Shown: positions 8,861 to 17,402 of the stretch, piece after piece | Position numbering within the stretch: position 1 is the stretch's first letter | Layout: every line of letters starts with the position of its first letter | Notes under the pieces: model-generated | The model's database searches: none | Seen by the model: only the letters and a program-made list of their open reading frames with translations | Told to the model about the DNA's origin: nothing | Assembly: GCA_022824685.1 (NCBI GenBank) | Contig: JAJDZJ010000148.1 | Span: 1-47,467 of the forward strand | Source: Caldilineaceae bacterium | GTDB taxonomy: Bacteria; Chloroflexota; Anaerolineae; Caldilineales; Caldilineaceae | Direction: 5' to 3' | Length of the DNA stretch: 47,467 nt | Program-made: the position numbers and the translations under genes

Positions 8861-10015
8861 ATGCCTCAGATCACCCTTGGCGAGCCGGTCCTGATTGACC
8901 AGGCCCCGGTCGGGTTAAGAGAGTGGGGACCCTGGCAGTTTCCGCATCTTGAACGCCTGCCCGATGGCCATATCCACCTGGAATTTCACGTCGAAGCGGA
9001 CTCAGTCACCGCCTACGGGTTGCCTACCAGGCATGCGCTTTCCGGTGACGGCGGCCAGACGTGGGAAGAGGTTGAAAGCCGCGATGCCCGGGGCGGCTTA
9101 TCCTTGCCTAATGGAGATCGATTGCTGCCGGTGCAACTGCGATCCCGTCCCCGGGCCGAGGTGACGTTGCCCGAACCGGTGCTGGTACAGGAGGATGCGC
9201 CCAGCCGCATCACCCACATTTATCGAGCTGCCGACCTGGACGCGGAACTCTCAGGCTGGCGCTTCTTGCGTCAGCGCGGGGGCGAATCAATCTGGATCGA
9301 AGAGACGGCCACCGTGCGCATGCCTGGGGAAATCCGTATCGTCCGCGAGGACATGTACGCCTTCTGGCCCTCGTTTCACCATGGCCGCTCCCAGATAGCG
9401 CCGGATGGCTCCATTTGGGAAGCGATTCATACGAAGCGAATCGTCGACGGCAAGGTGCAGCCGGCGAACAATATTCTCTATCTGCGGTCGGTCGATGCAG
9501 GATATACCTGGGATGTTCTGAGCGAAATCCTCTACCAGCCGGACAGGAAGGCCGATCCCTACGCGGACCAACGGGACGGCTTCACCGAACCGGAATTCAA
9601 CTTCATGCCGGACGGTTCGGTGCTGTGCCTGATTCGCACCCATGACCTGCTGGGAGTCGGCCCTTCCTACTGGTGCCGCTCGCTGGACAGCGGGCAATCT
9701 TGGACCCATCCGCGTGTATTTGACGACCGCGGCGTATGGCCGCGCATGTTGACCCTGGAAAATGAGATAACGCTGGCGTCATACGGCCGGCCCGGGCTGT
9801 TCGTTCGCGCTACCGGGGACCCGGCCGGTCTCGAATGGGAGCAGAGGGTGGTGGTGGTCGAGCCAGCCGAAAGGCGCCAGGACACCTGCTCCTACTCCGC
9901 CCTGCTGGCGCTGGACGACCGCACGGCGCTGCTGGCCTACTCCGATTTCAACTATCTTGACGCGCAGGGACAAAAACGTAAGAGCATCCTGGTACGCACG
10001 GTGACCGCGGATTGA
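8861..10015 (+). CDS. Asp-box (sialidase/BNR-like) beta-propeller protein, third copy
   Basis: The 384-residue product carries Asp boxes SGDGGQTW (61-68), SVDAGYTW (210-217) and SLDSGQSW (274-281). The segment 'FTEPEFNFMPDGSVLCLIRT' (241-260) corresponds to the conserved core of sialidase-like propellers. AAAGGAG ends 12 bases before ATG 8861, a slightly long spacing. There is no signal peptide. This is the last gene of the plus-strand cluster and converges on the ribokinase gene, with 23 bp between their ends. It is as diverged from the first two Asp-box proteins as they are from each other, so the three probably act on different linkages or substrates of one glycan. That role is inferred. 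Confidence 0.85.
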   Translation: MPQITLGEPVLIDQAPVGLREWGPWQFPHLERLPDGHIHLEFHVEADSVTAYGLPTRHALSGDGGQTWEEVESRDARGGLSLPNGDRLLPVQLRSRPRAEVTLPEPVLVQEDAPSRITHIYRAADLDAELSGWRFLRQRGGESIWIEETATVRMPGEIRIVREDMYAFWPSFHHGRSQIAPDGSIWEAIHTKRIVDGKVQPANNILYLRSVDAGYTWDVLSEILYQPDRKADPYADQRDGFTEPEFNFMPDGSVLCLIRTHDLLGVGPSYWCRSLDSGQSWTHPRVFDDRGVWPRMLTLENEITLASYGRPGLFVRATGDPAGLEWEQRVVVVEPAERRQDTCSYSALLALDDRTALLAYSDFNYLDAQGQKRKSILVRTVTAD

Positions 10016-10036
10016 GCGGCTTGCCGCGTGCCGCTC
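10014..10036. terminator. Terminator-like hairpin between convergent genes
   Basis: GAGCGGC (10014-10020) and GCCGCTC (10030-10036) form a perfect 7-bp GC-rich stem with a 9-nt loop. It sits exactly between the stop of the Asp-box gene and the stop of the ribokinase gene on the other strand. Only a short TTCT follows on the plus strand. A bidirectional terminator is plausible from position, but the tail is weak. Confidence 0.4.
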
Positions 10037-10038
10037 TT

Positions 10039-10959
10039 CTACGCGGGGCCATGCTGGTCGACCGTCGCCCGCGTGGCCAGGGCCGTGACCGCGCCCAGCG
10101 CCCGGCAGGCAAATGCGCCGCATCTGTTGGCGAAGTGAACCGCCGCGGACAAGCTCTTGCCTTCGGCCAGCGCAACTGCCAGGCCGGCGTTAAAGGCATC
10201 GCCGGCGCCGGTGGTGTCGACGACCTCTACGGGTACGCTCGCCACCGTCTCCATGCCGTCCTCTGTCAGAATGAGAGCGCCCTTCTCACCCATCGTGACG
10301 ATGAGATTGCCGACGCCGCGGGCGCGCAGCCGGCGGGCCAGCTCGACGGTGTCGGCGGGGTCGTCAGGGGCAAGGCCAAGAAGGATGCGCAGCTCGGTCT
10401 CATTGGGTGTGAGGTAGTCGACGTTCCGGAGGACGTTTGCGTCGAGGGCAGTGGCGGGGGCGGGATTGAGGATGGTTCGCACGCTGTGCTTCGCGCCCAG
10501 CTCCATGGCCCGCGATGCCGCCGCGACCGGGATTTCCAGCACAGACATCACCACATCGCTGCGGGCAATCTGCGCTTCGACCTGGTCGACGAAAGCGCTG
10601 TCCATGAGTTCGTTTGCGCCCATGTCGAGGATGATGCCGTTTTCGCCGTCGTGGTTGAGGATGATGAATCCGACGCCCGTGGCCATCTCTGTCGTGCGCT
10701 GCAGGAGACTCGCGCCGACACCCTCCTGGTCGTACAGATCGATCGCGATTTCCCCCAACCTGTCGTCGCCGATGATGCCGGCGAGGTGGGCCTCGGCTCC
10801 CAAGCGGGCGACGCCGACGGCCTGGTTGGAGCCTTTGCCGCCGGGCCCCATGTCGAAGTCGGAGCCGACGAGGGTTTCGCCGAAGACGGGCATTCGTTGT
10901 GTCCGCAGGGTCATGCCGACGGCGAAGCTGCCGACTACGGTGATGACGGGCTTGGTCAT
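10039..10959 (-). CDS. Ribokinase-type PfkB-family sugar kinase
   Basis: The 306-residue product is a PfkB-family carbohydrate kinase most like ribokinase, which phosphorylates a free sugar with ATP in the cytoplasm. Diagnostic motifs are GGKGSNQA at 40-47 (sugar binding), NPAPA at 165-169, TPNETE at 184-189 and DTTGAGDAF at 248-256, with Asp254 as catalytic base and the anion hole beside it. The length is normal. It is the last gene of a minus-strand operon headed by a CUT1 sugar importer, so it probably phosphorylates the sugar that importer brings in. Ribose is the default reading, but related kinases take other pentoses, nucleosides or deoxysugars, so I leave the symbol blank. Confidence 0.92.
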   Translation of the reverse strand: MTKPVITVVGSFAVGMTLRTQRMPVFGETLVGSDFDMGPGGKGSNQAVGVARLGAEAHLAGIIGDDRLGEIAIDLYDQEGVGASLLQRTTEMATGVGFIILNHDGENGIILDMGANELMDSAFVDQVEAQIARSDVVMSVLEIPVAAASRAMELGAKHSVRTILNPAPATALDANVLRNVDYLTPNETELRILLGLAPDDPADTVELARRLRARGVGNLIVTMGEKGALILTEDGMETVASVPVEVVDTTGAGDAFNAGLAVALAEGKSLSAAVHFANRCGAFACRALGAVTALATRATVDQHGPA

Positions 10960-11007
10960 GGGAAGGGTTCTCTTTCCAGGCTGGAGGTCGTCGTTTGCGC
11001 CAGGGGG

Positions 11008-12378
11008 CTATGCGTCCTTGCTTTGCACGTCTGCTTGGGTGGGTACGGACAGGCCGACTTCTCCAGCTTTGGCAATCATAGCGTCTGCGACTTGACGAAT
11101 GTCAGCGCGTTCGGCGTCGGTGGCCGCGGCGATCTCTTCCGCGACCAGCTCGTCACAACGCCGGTGCAGGCCGTCCATGTCGGGGATCCGGTCGGGGAAC
11201 TTCTGGTGGAGTGCAGTGTGCCAGCGCTTGCCGTAGGCGGCGTGGATGGTCTCGTCGGCCCAGTCGAACTCCATGTCGTGCTGGCTCATCCTGTCCTGGT
11301 ATTGCCCAAAGGCCTCCGCCCGCTTGACCTTGTTGCCGATATTCTTGGTCTCGAAGTAGTGCAGCATGCCGAGACGAATGATCGGCTCCTGCCCGGCCGC
11401 GCTGTCGTAGATATAGCTGCCCAGCGGCATCTCCTGAAGTTCGAAGCCCCATGCGCGCAGCCGCTCATAGCCCATAAGCACGTGGCGGCTCTCGTCATAG
11501 GTCCAGCGCGCGGCGTCGTAGACGTATTCCCAGTCGAGGTCGTCTGCAAAGGCGTGCAGAATCGCCCCGCCCGTTTCTACGGCCCATACTTCATTCAGAT
11601 GACTGACACCGCTGCGAAGCTGCAGGTTTATCCCCTCACCGTAGGCAAATTTGGGATCGACGATGTCGGGCCAGTAGTAATGACAGAGATGGAAGCGCGG
11701 GTCCCGCGCCGGGATCTCCGCCAGCTCGAAGGGCCGCCGTCCGGGCAGGTCAATCGGAGTCAGCGCCGCGTGAGGCAAGTCCAGCGTCAATCCTCCAACT
11801 TGCTCTAACTGCTCCGCCAACGCCGAGGCCCAGCTCTCCGATTCCTGTCTGTGTTCAGAATCGGACACGGCCATCGCTTCCGCCTGGCCCTCCAACCAGG
11901 CGATCTGGGCTTCTTTCTCCTCGATCGCGAAGTTGAGAGCACGCAAAATCGGCCCGTCGCTGAGGTCGTCTGCACAGTCGACGTAACTCCGGTAGGCGGA
12001 CAGGAGAGCGGGCTTATAGACCCTCCGCAGCGCGAGCATGAAGGCCTGCGCGCTGGGGGCGTTGATCGACTCATCGAAGATTGCGACAAGGGGCGCGTCG
12101 TCGCCGATTTCAAGCATCCGCCTCGGATATCGCAGCTCGAAGACCCTTTCGCGCAGCGCGTGCGCCGTCAGCGTATCCTGCCAGGTGAAACGCGGCAGCG
12201 TCATCTTCGCTTCCAGCGGGGCAATGCCGGCAAGCCAGGCCGACTGGCTGATGATCAATGCGCGTTCGCAGAGGTAGAACCGTTTGAGAACGGTGGCCGC
12301 GTCCAAGCGCAGGAAACGAGCACGGGGATGCTCTCCAGGCAGATAGCGAGTATGGATGTCGGTCACGATTTTGCTCAT
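11008..12378 (-). CDS. Ferritin-like (DUF455/MiaE-like) protein
   Basis: The 456-residue helical protein carries paired metal-ligand motifs of the ferritin-like superfamily. ExxH occurs at Glu296-His299 (YDESRHVLMGYERL) and Glu376-His379 (ADETIHAAYG), with further Glu candidates at 263 and 343. The N-terminal half also has a helical stretch with Glu56 and 'WQDTLTAHALRERVFELR', so two ferritin-like halves may be present. Such proteins usually bind two irons and act as oxygenases, oxidases or hydroxylases in the cytoplasm. It lies between the MalG-like permease (46 bp away) and ribokinase (48 bp away) on the same strand, an unexpected place for this fold. A role in oxidising the imported sugar or its aglycone is only a guess. 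Confidence 0.7.
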   Translation of the reverse strand: MSKIVTDIHTRYLPGEHPRARFLRLDAATVLKRFYLCERALIISQSAWLAGIAPLEAKMTLPRFTWQDTLTAHALRERVFELRYPRRMLEIGDDAPLVAIFDESINAPSAQAFMLALRRVYKPALLSAYRSYVDCADDLSDGPILRALNFAIEEKEAQIAWLEGQAEAMAVSDSEHRQESESWASALAEQLEQVGGLTLDLPHAALTPIDLPGRRPFELAEIPARDPRFHLCHYYWPDIVDPKFAYGEGINLQLRSGVSHLNEVWAVETGGAILHAFADDLDWEYVYDAARWTYDESRHVLMGYERLRAWGFELQEMPLGSYIYDSAAGQEPIIRLGMLHYFETKNIGNKVKRAEAFGQYQDRMSQHDMEFDWADETIHAAYGKRWHTALHQKFPDRIPDMDGLHRRCDELVAEEIAAATDAERADIRQVADAMIAKAGEVGLSVPTQADVQSKDA

Positions 12379-12424
12379 AGGGGTCTGTCATTCACTACGG
12401 GGCAGCGGCTACAAGGCCATGAAC

Positions 12425-13270
12425 CTACCCCTTTACCGCGCCAGCCGTGAGGCCGCTGATCATGTAGCGCTGGAGAAACAGGAAGAAGATTAGGCCCGGG
12501 ACGATGATCAGCACCGCCATAGCCATTATGTTGCCCCAGACGACCGAACCGGCGATGCCGACAAAGAAGTTGATGCCGACTGAGAGAGGGTACTTGGACT
12601 GGTCCTTCATCATTGTGAGGGCAAACATGAACTCCTGCCAGGCAATTGTAAAGGCAAAGAGCGCTACCGCGGCAATGCCCGGCGCGGCCACCGGCAGAAA
12701 AACGCGGCGGATTGCTCCCAGGCGGCTACAGCCGTCAATCATTGCCGAGTCTTCCAATTCGCGTGGGACTGTATCGAAATATCCTTTCAACATCCAGGTA
12801 GAGAAAGGAAGAGCTGCCATTGTGTAGACTATGATCAGACCGGCGTAGGTATTGACCAGATTAAGCCTGGTCAATGTAACGAAGAGGGGGATCAACATCA
12901 GTACGCCTGGAAACATCTGGCCGGCAATCAACCAGACGCCTAACGAACGGCGCATACGAAACTGAAACCGTGAAAGCGCGTAAGCGCCCAAAGTGGTGAG
13001 GACGAGCGCGAGCAATGTCGTGACGGTGGCGATATAAAGGCTGTTCAGGAAGTAACGTCCAGCCGGAGTCTCGGTGAATACGTAGTTGTAGTTAGCCAGA
13101 GTCGGCGCCTTGGGGAATAGTACGGGCACTCTGGTAAAAATCTCGGCCCGCGCCTTGAATGAACTGGTCAGCATCCAGAAAAAGGGAAAGGCTGTAAAGG
13201 TGCTGATGAATAGCAACCACCCATACGCCAAAACGTAGCGTCCCAGCCGACGGCGGATGAACAGTTCCAT
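12425..13270 (-). CDS. Sugar ABC importer permease, MalG-like (CUT1 family)
   Basis: The 281-residue membrane protein has six predicted helices. The CUT1 permease EAA loop (about 170-190) reads ELEDSAMIDGCSRLGAIRRV, and the C-terminus 'QRYMISGLTAGAVKG' is characteristic of MalG-type subunits. AGGAG lies eight bases before ATG 13270. The start is 11 bp after the stop of the MalF-like gene, so both channel halves are co-transcribed and probably translationally coupled. Together they would move the sugar delivered by the binding protein encoded at 14570-15901. No MalK-type ATPase gene is present nearby; CUT1 systems of this kind often share one. Confidence 0.93.
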   Translation of the reverse strand: MELFIRRRLGRYVLAYGWLLFISTFTAFPFFWMLTSSFKARAEIFTRVPVLFPKAPTLANYNYVFTETPAGRYFLNSLYIATVTTLLALVLTTLGAYALSRFQFRMRRSLGVWLIAGQMFPGVLMLIPLFVTLTRLNLVNTYAGLIIVYTMAALPFSTWMLKGYFDTVPRELEDSAMIDGCSRLGAIRRVFLPVAAPGIAAVALFAFTIAWQEFMFALTMMKDQSKYPLSVGINFFVGIAGSVVWGNIMAMAVLIIVPGLIFFLFLQRYMISGLTAGAVKG

Positions 13271-13281
13271 GCGAATCTCTC

Positions 13282-14214
13282 CTATTCGACGTCTTCCAGG
13301 ACTTGCCGCGTGTATAACGTGATGGGCAATAGCAGCAATATCAGCATCACCACGCCGACAGCCGAAGCATATCCAATCTTGAAGAAGCGAAATGCGTTCA
13401 GGTAGGACATAATTGACAGCAACATCGTCGTGTCCCCCGGGCCGCCTCCTGTCAGCACATAGACGCTGTCAAAGTGATTGAAGGCCCAAATCGTGGTCAG
13501 GAGGATGGCGATTTTGCCTACGCGATTAAGGAGCGGGAGTGTAACCCAGCGAAAACGTCCCAAAACGCCGGCTCCGTCGATTGCTGCGGCTTCGTAAAGT
13601 TCCTCCGGCACTGTTTGCAAACCGGCCAGTAACATAACTACTGAAAAAGGCAGTAATTTCCAGACTGCTACAATCATCGTGGCCAACAATGCGGTATTTT
13701 TGTCGCCCAACCAGCCGATATTTCGATTGATAAGGCCAATTTCCATCAGCATATAGTTTAGCATTCCGAAATGAGGGTCGAAGATCCAACGCCAAGCCAA
13801 CGCGGCAACAACGGCTGGACAGACCCATGGAATCAGGGCCAGGCCCCTGAACAGACCCCGGAGGGGGATGTTTTCGTTAAGAGCGATCGAAGTAAGCAGA
13901 CCCAACAGATAGGATATGGCCACGATGCCAACGGTCCAGATGATATTGTTGGCAAGCGCCCCCCAGAATAACGTGTCGTTCGTCGTCAATTCGACGAAAT
14001 TCAGGACGCCTACCAGAGTTGTATCTTTGTTGTAGAGATTATACTGGGTGAAGGCGAGATAGATCCCTCGCAAAAGCGGGTACACCGTCAGCAGCAAGAG
14101 GGGAATGACGGTAGGCAGCAGGTAATAGTATGGAGTAATGTGGCGATTGCTCAGACGGCGGGAAAGGCGTTCAAGACTGTCAGGCAAGGGAACGGACAAC
14201 GATTTTGTAGTCAC
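13282..14214 (-). CDS. Sugar ABC importer permease, MalF-like (CUT1 family)
   Basis: This is the first channel half of the CUT1 importer. Features are a hydrophobic first helix (YYYLLPTVIPLLLLTVYPL), the EAA loop reading 'ELYEAAAIDGAGVLGRFRWV' and the C-terminal 'GYASAVGVVMLILLLLP'. The frame is open to a TTG at 14274, but that has almost no ribosome site. GTG at 14214 has GGAGG at 14224-14220 with five-base spacing and gives a 310-residue protein, so I chose it. The gene lies 355 bp from the binding-protein gene, and a perfect hairpin lies between them. Confidence 0.88.
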   Translation of the reverse strand: MTTKSLSVPLPDSLERLSRRLSNRHITPYYYLLPTVIPLLLLTVYPLLRGIYLAFTQYNLYNKDTTLVGVLNFVELTTNDTLFWGALANNIIWTVGIVAISYLLGLLTSIALNENIPLRGLFRGLALIPWVCPAVVAALAWRWIFDPHFGMLNYMLMEIGLINRNIGWLGDKNTALLATMIVAVWKLLPFSVVMLLAGLQTVPEELYEAAAIDGAGVLGRFRWVTLPLLNRVGKIAILLTTIWAFNHFDSVYVLTGGGPGDTTMLLSIMSYLNAFRFFKIGYASAVGVVMLILLLLPITLYTRQVLEDVE

Positions 14215-14370
14215 TTCTGCCTCCGTCCAGGATTCAGCAGCCTGTGGTACAACCGCAAGTGAGGTCGTCGTCAATAGAGCCTTGCCCGGGATGGCGGCAA
14301 GGCCGCGCGAAATCGGAATGTTGCGAATGCGCTAAGAATGACGTCGCAGAGCGCCTCTACAATGGTCAAT

Positions 14371-14403
14371 AACAGTAGACAGGGGTGGCCCCTGTCTACT
14401 GTT
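14371..14403 (-). promoter_or_regulatory. Perfect 15-bp intercistronic hairpin in the sugar importer operon
   Basis: AACAGTAGACAGGGG (14371-14385) and CCCCTGTCTACTGTT (14389-14403) are exact reverse complements with a 3-nt loop. In transcription order it lies 166 nt after the binding-protein stop and 156 nt before the permease GTG. No T tract follows on the minus strand, so an mRNA-stabilising or partial-attenuation role is likelier than full termination. The rest of the 355-bp gap (14215-14569) shows no gene. Confidence 0.7.
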
Positions 14404-14569
14404 TATCCTCGGCCCTGCCCAACAAATGGGGCATGGCTTCGGACATTCTGCAAAGGATATTACAGCGCAGCGCTGAAAGGAGAGGGCCTCCGGCAAGATC
14501 GTTGGGAACCGGGGACTGCAGACCGTCAGGCACCGGTTGCAGTCCAATTCGGCGCCTGCCAACCGGACT

Positions 14570-15901
14570 CTAGACCTGATACTCCTGCAGCAGTTTGGTC
14601 CCTTCGACCTCCAGGAGGTCGATCAAGTCGTCCAACGAGAGCTCATTTTGCAGGTATTTTTGGATGTTTGGCCCCAAGAGACGGTCATCGAACTCGGCCC
14701 AGGCCGGATGTTTGGGATAGCCGATACCGTGCTCAACTTCACGCAATGCTACGTCCCAGGAATGCTCCGTCGTGGTGAAGCGGGGATCCTGCATGGCTTT
14801 CACACTTGTCGGAAACAGCCAGTCGCCGTAAGCAATTGCCGAAGAGTTTTCATCGTTGGAAAGCCACTCGATAACTTCCCAGGCGGCATCAACCGTACCT
14901 CTGTCAACCGCGTCCGAAGCAAGCGACCAGGTCTGTGGTTCGCTGCTATTTGCGTGGCGCTTGTAATGGGGAAGGGGGACCATATGCCATTCAAATTCGG
15001 GCTCGGCCTCTATCACAATGCGCCGGGCCCAACAGCCGGTCTGGCGCATCGTATAGATGCCCAGTCCGAACGCCTCTAAGGTGTCGGAGCCGCCGAAACT
15101 TTCCTGTGACAGGATTTCATCCACCCAGAGCATGTCATGCCACAGTTGCAGGGCTTCACGCGCCGGTTGCACGTCGATCTCCCAGTTCTGCCCCATGCCA
15201 CCCATTACCTCGGCGCCGGTCTGCCACATCCAGGCAATAATGTCCTCCGTCGTCTGCGTCGCCGTAAGGTTGGCGGCCAAGCCGAAATAGTCCGGCGGGT
15301 TGGTGAGTTCCTTGGCGGCGGGAATGAATTCGTCCCAAGTCCAACCATCCAGAGGCAGTTCGATGCCTGCTTCATTGAACCGGTCGGCATTGACATACAT
15401 CGTCCCGACTTCCCAGCACCAAGGCACGCCGAAGATCCTGTTGTCCAGCGGCGAGATGGCCGCGTCCAGAGCCTTGGTGTGTGTCGTTTCCGCCAACCCG
15501 GAGTTGTTTATCAGTTCGGTCAGATCCAGGTAGCCGCCCTGGGTGCCGTACTCATTCGCCCATGCTGTGATACCGTGGACGATTTCAGGCGTCACGCCGC
15601 CGGCGATCGATGTAGTCAGGTAGTCGCGGGCCTGGCCCCAGCCGCCCTGGATGTATTCGGCGGCGATTCGGCTCCCGTGTTCGGCATTCCAACTGTCGAT
15701 CGCTGCTTGCGCAGCCTCAACGGCGCCCGGCTGCCATACGAGCGTGTAGAACTGCACGGTCTGCGGTTCAGCTCCGCCTTCCATCTCTCCGGCGCCCTCC
15801 TGGGGCGCGACCGGTGCGGCGCAGGCGGCAAGGGCAACTCCTGCGGAGGACAGGCCAGCCACCTGCAGAAAACTCCGTCGACTCATTCTTGTTTCGTTCA
15901 C
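14570..15901 (-). CDS. Sugar ABC importer substrate-binding lipoprotein (family 1, CUT1)
   Basis: The 443-residue product starts at a GTG (15901) supported by GGAGG six bases upstream. A twin-arginine motif (SRRSFLQ, about residues 8-14) and a lipobox ending LAAC (Cys27) show export and lipid anchoring. A Gly/Glu linker follows. The mature region has the family-1 fold pattern: 'AAIDSWNAEHGSRIAAEYIQGG', 'DYLTTSIAGGVTPEIVH' and 'YVNADRFNEAGIELPLDGWTWDEF', as in maltose- and oligosaccharide-binding proteins. Together with the two permeases downstream it forms a CUT1 importer for a mono- or oligosaccharide. Ribokinase at the operon end suggests a pentose-containing ligand, which is inference. Confidence 0.94.
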   Translation of the reverse strand: MNETRMSRRSFLQVAGLSSAGVALAACAAPVAPQEGAGEMEGGAEPQTVQFYTLVWQPGAVEAAQAAIDSWNAEHGSRIAAEYIQGGWGQARDYLTTSIAGGVTPEIVHGITAWANEYGTQGGYLDLTELINNSGLAETTHTKALDAAISPLDNRIFGVPWCWEVGTMYVNADRFNEAGIELPLDGWTWDEFIPAAKELTNPPDYFGLAANLTATQTTEDIIAWMWQTGAEVMGGMGQNWEIDVQPAREALQLWHDMLWVDEILSQESFGGSDTLEAFGLGIYTMRQTGCWARRIVIEAEPEFEWHMVPLPHYKRHANSSEPQTWSLASDAVDRGTVDAAWEVIEWLSNDENSSAIAYGDWLFPTSVKAMQDPRFTTTEHSWDVALREVEHGIGYPKHPAWAEFDDRLLGPNIQKYLQNELSLDDLIDLLEVEGTKLLQEYQV

Positions 15902-16031
15902 GTTCGACCTCCTCTGGTCATAGTAGGGTTCTTAGCTAAACCTTTCCCAATTACGAAATTTTGAATGCGATCGGCGATGCACGAAGGCGGAGGATTCTTG
16001 CGGGAACAATGCCTGGAAGGCATTTCGAGGA

Positions 16032-16060
16032 AGTTTAATACGCCACAGAATGGTTGTCAA
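16032..16060 (-). promoter_or_regulatory. Sigma70-type promoter candidate for the sugar importer operon
   Basis: Read on the minus strand, a perfect TTGACA (complement of 16055-16060) is followed after 17 nt by TAAACT (complement of 16032-16037, 4 of 6 to consensus). Transcription would begin near 16025, giving a leader of about 120 nt before the GTG at 15901. Confidence 0.5.
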
Positions 16061-16267
16061 CCCGCTTCATTGAGTCAGGATCTGTTGAATCTTTGAGCGT
16101 TAAATTCAAGTGAATGGGAGGTGTGGAGAGCACGACTCGGCGCAACAGCAATTGGCACAGGTTCTGACCATTTTGGACAGAAAGAAGAACCGTAGGGGAC
16201 GAACGCTGCATTACAAGAAGGGGTTGCATTTCGCCCGGCGGGCCGCGGTGAGGAAAATTATGCGCAG

Positions 16268-16295
16268 TTGGACACCACAGGCATTCGCATATATT
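16268..16295 (+). promoter_or_regulatory. Weak promoter candidate for the dehydrogenase cluster
   Basis: TTGGAC (16268-16273) and TATATT (16290-16295) are 16 nt apart, with a predicted start about 50 nt before ATG 16357. The -10 is good (5 of 6), the -35 poor (3 of 6). Confidence 0.3.
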
Positions 16296-16356
16296 ATGCC
16301 AGCAGAGTAAAGGAGCCATTTCCCAACCCGACAGGCGTATCCGAAATGACTACGAC

Positions 16357-17364
16357 ATGAGATCGGTGATTTGCGTTCATGAACGATTTGACGCCATCTG
16401 GCCGTTTGCCGCGGACTACTGGCAGGAGCGTTGGAGTATTGATAGCCGCTGCGAGTTGTACCGTTCGCAGGACACAGGCGCGGGCGCACCGCAACTTGTC
16501 CCGGACCCCGCCACGGTCGTGCGCCTGGTCCTATTAGGCCTTCCGGCCGACAACAAGGACTTGGCTCCGTTCTCTGCGCTCGAAGAATGTTTCCATGGCG
16601 CGAACAGCGATCTTTCGTCCGGCGGTATCAGCGAGGCGGAGGCCCGCGGCGTCAGCTTCATTCCCCACCGTGTGGACGTCTACTGGGGACAGTCAGTAGC
16701 CGAGTTCGCGTTGGGGTTGACGATCTGCGCCCTTCGCCGCATTCCCCAGAGCTACTTTGCCATGATGGAGAGCCACGACCCTTGGCGCCACCGGCCTGAG
16801 CAGGGCCGGCCTGGCCAACGGGGCGTCCAGTTTTGCGACGACCCACAGTTCACGAATGGCACGCTGGCCGGCAAGCGCGTACGCGTGGTAGGCGCAGGCA
16901 ACATTGGCGCCCGCTATGCCTCCTGGTGTTCGACGATGGGCGCGCACGTGGCAGTCTGGGATCCATTCGCGCCTGATGCATCGTTTGCAGTTGCTGGCGC
17001 GGAGCGTCGCTTCCATCTTTCAGAGTTGGTGAAGGACTCCGAGATCTTTGCTCCCATGTTGCCACTCACGGAGAGCACGCGCGGCCTGATTCACAAGGAA
17101 GCAATCGATGCTCTGCCGAACGGGAGTCTCGTTGTGCAGGTGACTCGAGCCCACATCTGCGACACCGTCGCGCTCTACCGGCGCGTCCTGAACGACGAGC
17201 TAGCGCTGGCCGCCGATGTATTTGATGTCGAGCCGGTGGCGCTGGACTCTCCCCTGCTCGGACGTCACAACGTCGTCCACACGCCCCACAACGCCGGCCG
17301 CACCAAAGACGCCAACCAGGCCTGGGTGGATGATCAGATTGCACGTTTCAGACCTCGCCCGTAA
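16357..17364 (+). CDS. D-isomer-specific 2-hydroxyacid dehydrogenase
   Basis: The 335-residue product has the NAD-binding domain of the D-2-hydroxyacid dehydrogenase family. The Rossmann motif is VVGAGNIGARYASW (about 175-188). The family's Arg lies in 'QVTRAH', Glu in 'DVFDVEP' and catalytic His in 'HTPHNAGRT'. Such enzymes interconvert 2-keto acids and D-2-hydroxy acids in the cytoplasm, for example glyoxylate or hydroxypyruvate and their reduced forms. The N-terminal substrate half is divergent and has an insert near 150-170 (HRPEQGRPGQ). ATG 16357 has only a weak ribosome site; AAAGGAG near 16309 is too far upstream. It heads a plus-strand cluster, 38 bp before the TIM/FGE-like fusion gene. 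Confidence 0.85.
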   Translation: MRSVICVHERFDAIWPFAADYWQERWSIDSRCELYRSQDTGAGAPQLVPDPATVVRLVLLGLPADNKDLAPFSALEECFHGANSDLSSGGISEAEARGVSFIPHRVDVYWGQSVAEFALGLTICALRRIPQSYFAMMESHDPWRHRPEQGRPGQRGVQFCDDPQFTNGTLAGKRVRVVGAGNIGARYASWCSTMGAHVAVWDPFAPDASFAVAGAERRFHLSELVKDSEIFAPMLPLTESTRGLIHKEAIDALPNGSLVVQVTRAHICDTVALYRRVLNDELALAADVFDVEPVALDSPLLGRHNVVHTPHNAGRTKDANQAWVDDQIARFRPRP

Positions 17365-17402
17365 TTGCCTGCGGCCTGTCCTGGACGCGAACAGGAGGAG
17401 AG

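Larger units (their letters stand above)
15902..16356. other. Divergent promoter region
   Basis: This 455-bp gap separates the minus-strand sugar importer operon from the plus-strand dehydrogenase cluster, so it must hold promoters in both directions. I see a strong minus-strand promoter candidate at 16032-16060 and a weaker plus-strand one at 16268-16295. Short open frames here (for example minus 16035-16319, 94 codons, Cys/Leu/His-rich) do not look like proteins. A regulator site shared by both operons would be expected, but no clear long palindrome stands out. Confidence 0.5.

Noticed and set aside
10012-11808. A 598-codon plus-strand open frame opposite ribokinase and the ferritin-like gene
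   Set aside because: It is exactly antisense to two genes with clear family motifs. Its product is Gly/Val/Asp/His-rich without any domain, as expected from a GC-rich shadow frame.
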